From Cryptomeria japonica (Eukaryota; Streptophyta; Pinopsida; Cupressales; Cupressaceae), in the NCBI RefSeq assembly GCF_030272615.1, contig NC_081411.1, positions 182,364,977 through 182,428,976 of the forward strand: a DNA stretch of 64,000 bases, read 5' to 3'. The notes under the pieces were generated by a model, which did no database searches, was not told the DNA's origin, and saw only the letters and a program-made list of their open reading frames with translations. The translations under genes and the position numbers were made by a program. Below, one piece after another: positions 55,201 through 64,000 of the stretch. The first letter of the stretch is position 1; each line of letters begins with the position of its first letter.

Positions 55201-55986
55201 TGGAGTTGGTAGCTTGGGTTGCCGGTTTTGTTGATATGGGATATAATTCCTTCTAGGAATATCTTGATACATAGGTGGTGGATTTTGTGGTAATTGCTTC
55301 TTCAATTGAAGTAAATCATTAGCTAGCTTTTGAATCATTGGATCGGTAGTTTCCGGATTGGCTTGTTGAATTTTTCCTTTTTGTAATTCTTTATTCCACT
55401 TTCCAGCACTCAGTAGGTCATCTTCAACTTCAATGGCTAACCTTTGTGCTACAGCGAGATCAGCTACTCGTCCTCTTCTTATTTGGAAACTGATGTCAGG
55501 AGGTTGTGCATTAATGAAGAAACATTTTTGATTTTCCTCCGTAGGCCTCTTATCAGCTGCTAATTTATTGACTATTTTGTTGAAACGAGCCACAAATTCT
55601 CTCATAGGTTCATGCACTTCTTTCTTCATTTGGGTTAATTGAGCAAGAAGTAAATGACCATCATCTATAGTTTTAAATCTTTCTTCAAATTTTTGTAACA
55701 GAGTCGCCCAACTAGTAATGGAACCGGATGGTAACTGATTAAACCATTCAGCAGTGGCATCAATTAGAGTTTCAACAAAAAGTCGTACAGAAACATCCTC
55801 ATACTGAACTCCGAGGATTGCGCATGCAGTAAAGAAAGCACTAATATGATCTTCTGCAGTGACTTTTCCATCTCCTGAGAACTTCAGAAGATGCTTCCTT
55901 GAACCTGTTGGCAAATCATGCAATTGATTTCCTAAAGCTAGAGGGCCTATGGTAGCACCCCATGGAACTGGTTGTGGATGAGCCAT
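52150..55986 (-). pseudogene. Gag-protease-RNase H-RT polyprotein of I
   Basis: 1278 residues without a stop. Residues about 40-200: gag core (AEWFNQLPSG, FVARFNKIVNKLA). About 230-480: Pro-rich then charged linker. 490-620: retropepsin with IIDSGASDNVIPS (DSG at 508-510). 655-790: archaeal-type RNase H with FDGSSSSSRSG (Asp 668), IEYEALLLGLE (Glu 707), GDAELVVNQV (Asp 730) and NTKADSLA (Asp 780). 940-1150: RT with RICVDFRNLN, MLDGFSGYNQI and YLDD (1120-1123). A frameshift ends it at 52150. The frame is open upstream of the ATG to about 56222, so gag may start earlier. Finding the additional RNase H ahead of RT is the odd point. Confidence 0.92.
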
Positions 55987-56765
55987 GATTGGTTGTGTAA
56001 AGTTAATAACAAGAGGAGGAAGTAAAGTTAAGGCTTGGACAAATAAGGAATGAGCACTTGCTTTCTTTGGAGAAGAAGGTCTACTAGTAGACTTAACTTT
56101 CTTTTTATAAGTGGTAGAAGGTGTGGAAAAATCAACTTTGTATAGCTTGGCAAAATCAGGGTCAATGATACCCTTGCTTCTATCACCTCTAGTATACCTT
56201 TTGCTTGCCAGTGTGCTTGCTAATCACCTTGCTTGTACTGGTCTTGCATACAATAAATATTTTGTCTTCTTCACCTAGGAAGCACAAAAATTCTCTTAAT
56301 GACAATAAGTGATTGTCTAGGATGTACTCTCCTAAGAAAGTAATAATTCAACTTCTTCCACCAACACTTGATGCACTTTGTTAGTATTCTGGATCAACTT
56401 GTCATATTCTAGGTTGTCTTTGATTTGGTTGCTGATTTAATGGAATCAAGAATACAAGAGGAAATCTTTCCACTATTCTTTCACGGACCACCACTGGATT
56501 CTGAGCTTGTCTTTCTTCTTCTGCCAATATAGCACTTACTCTTTGATATTCAGCCCTACTTCTTCTATTCCTCCAAGCTAAACTATCCAATTGCGAAAGT
56601 ATATCTTCTTGCTCTGCATGAATCCAATCAAGATTCGGTTGTAGCACAGGGAAAAGGTTCTCATGCGGAATAACCATCTTGTTTCATGATAGGCAAGTAA
56701 AAACAATATCAAAGCGACTATCTTCTTATTTCGATTTTGTATCCCCAGCAGAGTCGCCAAAAATT
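55987..56765 (-). other. PBS and leader of I, with small open frame
   Basis: PBS on the minus strand: TGGCGACTCTGCTGGGGA (about 56740-56759), a PBS I know from Ogre/Tat elements (tRNA-Arg, from memory). A 91-codon frame (56402-56677), MVIPHENLFPVLQPNLDWIH with a helical EEERQAQ part, may be an ORF upstream of gag as in Ogre, or the displaced start of gag. Confidence 0.65.
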
Positions 56766-57558
56766 TGTTGGTAAATAGATTTGTTGCTTTAAGAAAACTT
56801 TCTTGAAAAACTCTGTTTTGCCTTGTAATTAGCAACAAAGCGTTCACAATAGTTGAAGAATCACAAAGAAATGGTAATTCTTCTCTGCGTTTGAGAGGGG
56901 CAGCTCCCTCGTATAATGGGGGTATTTGGATTTTTCAAAAATTTTAAAGAACGAACAATAAAGAAAGATTGAATGTCATACAAGGTATGAATCTAGATTA
57001 AAATAAATTCCATATAATCAAGTTTGAGATACCACAACTTGAAATAATCTTCTTCACATTCAATGTTAAAGGGAAAGCATTAGGTAATCATCAATTGAAC
57101 ATAAGAACATTGATAATAACCCATGAGAATAAGTTGAACACACATCCAAATTGATCTCTATTGCTTAATTTCTCGAAGAATACTATTCAAGTCTCTCATA
57201 CAAAGCTTGTGAAAAAGTGGAATCCCCTACATTGAATAATAATGAGGTATATATAGGTGAAGTGGTAACCACCTGAGGTAACTACCCTAACCACATTTAT
57301 AACTACTTTATAACTTCCTCAACTACTTGAAATAACTTCCTCAACTTTGGGAGAAATAACTACTTAGAATAACTACCCAAAATGAGAACTTAGGATAGCT
57401 ACCTCATATGAAAAGAGCCAAGATTATCCTTTATTACAATATAGAAATAGAGATGAGAGAAAGGAAACTCGATCATGAGAGTTATTTACGAAGAAAGACA
57501 AAAACATGATGCGAGTAACACAACAAAAATGGAGACTATACAAAATGCAACTCTGCAC

Positions 57559-58617
57559 TTATTCTAAGCTAACTCCTTGCATTGCCGATGAGGGTGTTGC
57601 TTCTGTAGGCACATTAGGTTGTCCAGGTCCTTTGTCTCTGAAGATTCTGAAAAGTTGAATGGCCGAAGTGACAGGTTTTCCTTTGGGAATTAGGATGTTA
57701 GCTATCCTCATTTTCCATGTCTTCAAGTTTCTATGAATGCCACTTAGTTTTGTCACCATGCTGAGTGTCTGAGGCATAGAAGTTCTCAAGGAATAGTAAA
57801 TATCAATCAACCTTTCGATGGTATTTTCACTGAAGTTTGTCTTGTTAAAAAGCTGCTGATCTACCATGTTCTGGAAGCTATTTTGTAACACCTGCAAATC
57901 TTCCATCAATGTCACATCTGGGAGAAGAGTAGTGAGTTGTCCTTGGAGTTTGGTACACACTTGATCACATGAAAGCATGAGCTTTTCTAACTCTGATGAA
58001 ACTTGATCTATGATCACTAGTTTCTAGTTAATGCTTTCTATCCATATCTTTGGATAATCTTTTTCATTACTAGGCAAGATTTTCTTGGTTGCAAGGGTGT
58101 CCATTCCAATTTCTATGATTTGTTTAAAATCATTCACAATTTCTTTCCAGGCTACCTCCTCTTCCTTGACATTCCTCAAGTCTTTCTCAATAGTATTTTT
58201 CTTTATTAAGACCTCATCATGGATAGATTTTGCTTGGACTAGGAATTCACATGCGAGAGTTTTGACCTTTTCTACCCATCCTTCAGTTACCTTTCCATAG
58301 GCTTGGTACTTTTGAAGATTATCCATAACATTCTTTTCAATTACTCCTTCTGGTGTAAACATAATTGGCTGGCGGTCTGCACCTAGTGGCATAGTGGAGG
58401 TATCAACTACGGATCTCAAGTAAGAAGACAAAGTGTGCACTTGTTGTTTCAATTGATCCTTGGATTGCTTATCCTTTTCACTTCTCTCCACCATTCTGGC
58501 TGCCATCACATAAAAGTTCTGAATATCAGACTCATGAGAAGAAGGTCCCATATCAATCTTTGTCATTAAAAAGTCTGCAGAGGTGGCCTCATTTGTATCC
58601 TTCTCAGATTTGAGCAA
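57559..58617 (-). pseudogene. U3 accessory protein of I, C-terminal segment (5' LTR copy)
   Basis: Same as 44767-45825 but split by a TAG at about 58025 where the other copy has TGG (Trp). Otherwise differs at a handful of residues (for example Ser to Gly, Ala to Val). Confidence 0.7.
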
Positions 58618-59221
58618 TCTCTAAGCACATATTCCTTAAATTTGGATCAGTCTTTATTCTTGAGGATACTTTGAGTTTCTTCGGTTTTTCAGCTCTTTCA
58701 AAAAGTTCAGATATGCTACTAAATTCAGGTACCACTAGCTCTTCTACCCTCCTCTTCTTCAATAGACTTTGTTCTAACCATGGGAATGAAGAATTTTCTA
58801 TGGACTCTTGGATGTTTTCCTATCTTGCTACTAGTGTTGTAGTCACCACTCTGATTTCTTCAAATTGATCGCTTGGATTGCTTGGAAATGATGAATCCAT
58901 GACTAAAGTATTTTGTTGTGCTTCTTGTCGTAGGGATTCAATAGGAATTGAGGGAGATATGGAATGCATTCCATCATCAAATCTTGTGTCATCCAGAATT
59001 TCCACTGGAACTTGATCCTTTACTTGACTTGCAATAGAATTTTCTTCTATGTATTTTGCTCTGGATTTCTTCTTCTTTTGTCGGGATTCATCACCACATG
59101 TGTTTTGAAGATTGTTCCTCCTTGGAGGGTCTTCATCTCCATCACTTCCTTGAGTATTCTGGTAAGAAGGAGTATCCCTAGCTGGAGTATGGGAATAATA
59201 CAGCGACGTAGAGCTCCAAAG
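58604..59221 (-). pseudogene. U3 accessory protein of I, third segment (5' LTR copy)
   Basis: Same as 45812-46429. It carries a further stop at about 58820 (CAG to TAG) after TTLVAR. The opening TAG shared with the other LTR is at about 59222. Confidence 0.6.
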
Positions 59222-60319
59222 CTAACTTCCTTTCTTTCTTGGAGTTTCCTTTGTTGGTCTGGTAGCAGTCATTTGAGTAATCTTCTTCTTAATCCAGGCT
59301 TCAGAATTCTTGATTACAAAACTTGTTCTTTCTCTGACATCTCTCATTTCGGGATCTGCGCAATTCAAACTAGGAAGTGGCTGGGACTGGACTTGCTCAA
59401 AATAGATAGGATCAATCAAATCAGATCCATAATCTTCAATGCCTTCTATGGTCCAATCCATCTTGAAATCTTTCATTTGCTTCAAAGTTAACCTGGTCCA
59501 ATCTCTTTTTCTAACCTCAAAATCGTCTTGGCAATCCTCCCAAAAGTCTTCGAGATTAGGAAAATGAAAATAGCCAGGGCCTAACTTTAAGCTGCTCTTG
59601 ACATAATCCTTACTATCAAAAGGAAACCTCATTTGATATGGATACAAGTTGACCTTTGATAAATCTTTTTCTGTCTCATCTGCTCTTGAACTTGACTCAC
59701 ATCTATAGTGCCCGAGATAAATGGGAAAGGGTACCCCTCTATTCTTTCTATCTCTACATTTCTTTTGAACTGAAACCAATTGCCGACAAAGCTCAACTAA
59801 AATGAGCTTATCATCAAGATATCTAGGTAGCTTGTGTGGATAACCTTCAAATCCTGCTACTCGAAGATAGGTAAATCTCAGAAATTGGATGAAAAAACTT
59901 CCATATTTCTTTATCGATTTAGCAGCTTCCTTTGATATTCTGGTGGCAATGTCTCCTTGTAATAACCTTACTGCCCACATTGTGAAAGCATCATTCACCC
60001 GCCTGAAATACACAAAGCTTTCCTCAAGTTGCAATTGCTTGTAATAATGGTAAACTTGAGTTTCTTGATTCAGGACACCATTAGTACTCAACCCTGGCCA
60101 TGACCTCAAATTAGCAATAGCATATATCAAGTAAGAGATCATATGGAAAAGTTGACTTGTTTTGAAGTGCACTAACTGGTCATGTATGCAGTTGCTGATG
60201 AGATGACCCCAGTCAATGAATTGCTTACCGGCAGAGATGACTGTTATGAAGAGATACATCCACATTTCAAACTCAGTGGAGTCAGGACTTCCTGTCACTC
60301 TATGGAGTAACAAAATCAA
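59222..60319 (-). pseudogene. U3 accessory protein of I, middle segment (5' LTR copy)
   Basis: 365 residues, open. Near 60306 this copy has AACAAAATC and keeps frame with the N-terminal segment, showing that the 3' LTR copy is the one with the 1-base insertion. Few substitutions. Confidence 0.68.
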
Positions 60320-60954
60320 GTGACCAATCTCTTTGATGAAAAGAGAATGATGGAGTGTTTTTGGAAGCTGAGACTATCCTCCCCGTGGTGCAACCATCCA
60401 TTCTTTAGCCAAATTGTTGAGGCATTTGCTTCTATTGTCGCTGAAGTATTTATAAGCTTTTTGCTTATCGATGTGAGTGAAATTTTCCTTATATGGAAAA
60501 TGAAGAATAATAGCTATTGAAATTCCGTCTTGTTTGGCCATTAAGGATCCGTCTGCAGCTCTTATCTCTCTTGCATCGGGATTATATCTTTTTGAGCATT
60601 CTAGTACCAAATCTGCACATTGAATTGATATGGGAAAACATGCTGCTTCAATCAAGCCACTTCCCGCCACTCTACAAGACAATTTTGATCTGTCACCTTC
60701 CATGAAGAACCTTTTGATCTCCTGCAAATTTATGTGCCCAATCTTGGTATCATGAACCTCTGGAATCATGGTGGTGATCATCAAAGCGTACTCATACTCC
60801 TAAGCCTTGTACTTCATGATGGTATTTTTGCAGACCCTTTGTCTTGAAGTCCTCTATGTCAATGTTATTGAAACTTTGAGACTTTGAAGATTTGCGACTG
60901 ACTTGATTAAGTGACTATGTCTCGCCCATAAGTAAGATCTACCCACTATCTTTA
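60320..60954 (-). pseudogene. U3 accessory protein of I, N-terminal segment (5' LTR copy)
   Basis: Open from 60784 to a TAG at 60374-60376 (CAG in the other copy), then in the same frame to the middle segment. Upstream of 60784 a TAG breaks the part that is open in the 3' LTR copy (near 60800). Confidence 0.6.
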
Positions 60955-63059
60955 TCATGGATGATCCATTTGTTCCTCCTTGAATGGCTACCCATAGAAT
61001 TTGATATTATATTATTGGCCTTTAAGTGATCATCATAATGATTCTTAGCTGGCATCTTATATTAATCTGCTCATGATTATCTTGACAATCAATGACACAA
61101 TGTTACCTTCTTGAAACTGAGGTTTGTGATTGACCTCTCTGTCACTTCTTTGAATGGAAAAATGACTTTTCCTTTGGTGTGTTGGGGCTGATTATGACAA
61201 AGACTTGGACCATTATCTTCTCATTGTTTATTGAACTGTGCATTAGATCTATTGTGGTTGTTTTGATAGCTGTGACCATGCCTGATAGATTCTCTGCTCA
61301 TTGATGATTTCTATCAACCATTCATGTTGTCAATGTCTTCAGTATTGTGAATCAATTGTCCAATAGCTTGGATTGCACTACTTGAGATGTAATGTATGCA
61401 CTGTCTCAGATCTTTAGATTTGTTAGCACCGTTCTTTATGACTAAGGTTTACCTTTATTCATCATTCAAAACTTCATACCTCTATTCACTGACCTAAGGC
61501 TGATATCTCCTATAGATATGCTACTCACTATTTTGATAGGTCTATGGTTGGCTTCTATTTGAAATCTTTGGCACTGTATTTACATTGTTTCTCATTGTAT
61601 TGGACTAAACCATTATGTCTTGTTTTTTTTTCTGTCTAAGCCTCTTAACGCACTGTCATAAAGCTTTCATATCTTCATGCAGGAGTGAGGATGCTAAGGA
61701 AGGTGGTGTAGTGCTATTCTCAGTTATCCATGAGATAGTATCCTTTATGGGAAACCTTGGAACATCTGATGACTATATTCCTTGCTGTGAAGTTCTTGCA
61801 TATCATCGATAACCTGCAGAAAACACCTCGAAATGCAATATTTCATCTTTAAAATTTGCAAGTGTGAGTAGCGTTAAGGGGCATGGTAGCATGTAGGTCG
61901 ACCAAAGCATTTGTAACTGTGATATCTGATATACATCCTGCTCCCATCGATGGTTTGGTGGATGTTTACAACCTATTCCATGTTTGGAGAGCCTGGCACT
62001 ATGTTTGCAATTCCATTCACTTGGAAATGAATACCTCTACACCCGCGTGAAAGGAGCCATCCGGCTATCAGGCATTTAAACACTTCTTATCCAACCTCTG
62101 CGAGTGGTCTTCAACTTGCGAGTGGAGTCTAGAGAGCACGATAGTAGGCATATCTATCGGCATGCAAAACAAACAGTGAAGGTAGTTATAAAACCAGTTT
62201 TCACCTTCTTTTCTGGCCACGCGGTAGGTTCCTTCTGCCAAATGGACGTTCAAATGAGCTTGGTGGAGCGATTTCCCAGTTGGAGAAGGATCGGCATGTT
62301 AGCCAACTTAGCCAAGCTGCCGATAGCAATCCAAAACATAACTTAAAACAGTTAGTTGGCTATCGATATTTATATTGGCTTGTTTACCCTTTGGTCAACT
62401 TGCCGATATCTTTCATGCATAAGTGAGTTCAATGCAAAATGCTTGGTAACTTGTTAAAGTTGGCCAACTCACCGATGAAGAAGATGTCAATGTTGAAACC
62501 TTGCGTAAAGAAACATATCGGTCACTTGATGATTTTTACCAACTTGGTGATAATTTCTCATTTGCAACTCGAAGTTGGTGTTCATTGGTCCCTTTAACCA
62601 TTTTACCATGTTGCCGCTAACACTTGGTCGACTATCAGCATAGACCGTTGATGATCATGTTTACTTTAAACTCTTCGAAAATGCCAATAACAATCCTAGA
62701 CAATACAATATTATCATTCATTTATTGGTGATTCGAGGGATCATTTAACTTGGAGTTTAGAAGTCAACATGTTATTTTGAATCATATCCTTTACTTTGAA
62801 AATGTTCATAGGATTACAAATACAAATACAAAGAGTTTCTCGATTTGCTCAAAAACATGATTTGTGACCCTTCACCATCATGATGTGAAGTACAATTATA
62901 ACTTTTAAAGCTTGGGCAAACTTTGGGAATTCACTTATAGTCCCTTTTTTTTTTACGAATACATCCAAATATTTGAAGAACCATTCACACTAAAATGACT
63001 CGTTATTACATGGAAACGAAGAAGAATTATAGTAGTCAAATTTACAATTACGATCAATA
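60955..63059 (-). other. Start of U3 in the 5' LTR of I
   Basis: About 2.1 kb, matching 48168-50266. Besides the 61-codon frame at 62068-62253 I see no gene. Repeated short phrases such as GTTGGC/GCCAAC and ATCGGC/GCCGAT occur at 62280-62630. Confidence 0.5.
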
Positions 63060-63064
63060 GACCC
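63060..63064 (+). repeat. Target-site duplication of I, right copy
   Basis: GACCC, identical to 44006-44010. Confidence 0.9.
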
Positions 63065-63722
63065 TAACAATGATACACAAGATCACATCAGCATACCATG
63101 TGAAAAATATGGTAAAGGGTTCAAGATCCTACAAAAATTTGGGTATGATGGCAAAAGTCCTCTTGGCTTAAGAAAGGAAGGCATCGTTAAACCTTTACAA
63201 CCTGAATTGACATTTAAAAAGGAACACTCGAAAGGACTTGGTTTTGTGACTTCCAAGGTCAACACTCAAAAGATAGGAGAAGCATTACAAATCAAAGCTG
63301 CTAAAATTCAACAAGAGAATCGCTATTCCACAGAATCCAATGAATGGGAATGGGATTCAGACAAATCTTCCAGTGACTATGAACTCACTGAGACATTCAA
63401 AGAATCAGGTGAGCCTACAGAAGAAGAGGAATTTTATAGAAAATTCAAAGTTGGCCAAGAAACAACCCCTAAGGATCCCACACAGTCCTTGCCTATAGGT
63501 TCTAGGTTGAAATCACATAGAATGAGAACACCTGTCCTAGAATGCACTACTAGTGATGATAATTTGGATTCATTCACGATTGAGATAGATGAGGAGAGTG
63601 CCAATGATGACCTTGATAACTACCTCAACATACCTGAGAATAACTACATCTTCACCCTTAGCCCTGCTAACTTTGAAAACATCAAAGGCCTTCCCCTTGC
63701 TCACCACCAACTTATTGACTAG
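63065..63722 (+). pseudogene. G-patch and acidic linker of F polyprotein
   Basis: The frame continues from the protease side of the I insertion and is open from 63065 to 63722. G-patch-like segment YGKGFKILQKFGYDGKSPLG and KEGIVKPLQPE...KGLGF (about 63109-63240), as found after protease in some plant gypsy elements and in a few retroviruses, where it binds nucleic acid. Then an acidic Ser/Glu-rich linker (ESNEWEWDSDKSSSDYEL). Stop TAG at 63720-63722, after which the same frame goes on with further stops (63739, 63826). Part of a gag-protease polyprotein. Confidence 0.7.
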
Positions 63723-64000
63723 GACCATGAAGGACCTACATAGTTCAACACATTCCAAAATGATGAAGCCTTTATTGACTATCTAGGCATACGAGATGAT
63801 CTCCCCCTTGGGGACCATAAAACATGATAGACCATAGAAATCAACAACGTGGCATATTTTGGTGAGGGTGTCGGGCCTTCCAGTCGCAAAAATATAAAAA
63901 TAAAAACAAATCAAGGGTCTTATGGAGAAAACTACATTGTGGGGTTGTCTTACCCCAAAAAAGTAAAAATAAAGGATGTATCTGAGGGAAAAAACCTCTC
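63065..64000 (+). mobile_element. Element F, segment 3: G-patch region and linker
   Basis: It resumes F in the frame left at 44010 and runs off the window. Pol (RT, RNase H, integrase) would be expected further right. Confidence 0.8.

Larger units (their letters stand above)
44011..63059 (-). mobile_element. Element I: Tat-like Ty3/gypsy retrotransposon with 6.3-kb LTRs
   Basis: 19,049 bp in minus orientation: 5' LTR 56766-63059, internal region 50267-56765, 3' LTR 44011-50266, and a perfect 5-bp duplication GACCC. The internal region has gag, protease, archaeal-type RNase H, RT, RNase H and integrase. PBS, giant LTRs and the second RNase H point to the Tat/Ogre side of Ty3/gypsy. Each LTR carries a long sense-strand accessory frame in U3. 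It is inserted in F between protease and G-patch. LTR copies look about 2% different by eye, so it is one of the younger layers, but already non-functional. Confidence 0.93.
56766..63059 (-). repeat. 5' LTR of I
   Basis: 6294 bp, near-identical to 44011-50266. Left end TGTTGGTAAATAG. Right end GATCAATA, where the other copy has GATCAACA, so the terminal CA has decayed to TA. TATA box TATATATA at 57248-57255. Confidence 0.93.

Overview
This window is nuclear DNA from a land plant with a large, repeat-rich genome. The evidence is plant-type Ty1/copia elements (PBS close to initiator tRNA-Met, polypurine tract AAAGGGGGAGATTGTTGG, LTRs TGTTGG...CA), plant Ty3/gypsy elements of Tat-like type (extra RNase H, very long LTRs) and a plant mobile domain fragment. 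Species cannot be read from the sequence; a gymnosperm is a guess. I found no host gene, rRNA, tRNA or CRISPR array. Essentially every base belongs to a transposable element, most of them decayed by stops and frameshifts.

Layout, with letters used throughout. Left block: A (1-3301, +, non-autonomous copia type) is inserted in B (3302-8617, +, copia), B in C (8618-10980, +, copia), and C in the 3' LTR of D (10981-16232, -, copia). Right block: E (16233-19987, +, gypsy-like) is inserted in the gag of D. F (19988 to beyond 64000, +, gypsy) is inserted in E. F is interrupted by G (21058-25272 plus 36305-39316, +, same family as A) and by I (44011-63059, -, Tat-like gypsy, TSD GACCC). G is itself interrupted by H (25273-36299, -, same family as F, TSD GAATG). 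The order of insertion is therefore D first; then C, B, A on one side and E, F, G, H on the other; I after F. A small terminal-inverted-repeat DNA element sits in the 3' untranslated part of B (6446-7438).

How the parts work together: B, C and D carry remnants of copia integrase, reverse transcriptase and RNase H. A and G have no recognisable pol. They share the PPT and LTR ends of B and C, so they were probably mobilised in trans. G keeps a coiled-coil plus zinc-knuckle gag and a separate long accessory gene preceded by its own TATA box. H is a deletion derivative of the F family: gag and protease remain, the RT-integrase core is gone, and its 3' region holds an RNA-hairpin array and an antisense plant-mobile-domain fragment. 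I is nearly complete (gag, protease, an archaeal-type RNase H ahead of RT, RT, RNase H, integrase) and has 6.3-kb LTRs whose U3 carries a long accessory reading frame.

Most interesting signals: the accessory gene inside the U3 of I; the accessory gene with its own promoter in A/G; an inverted repeat that brackets the PPT/U3 junction in four different copia families; and a hairpin array with compensatory base changes in H. Similarities and divergences were judged by eye; no alignment or database search was run.
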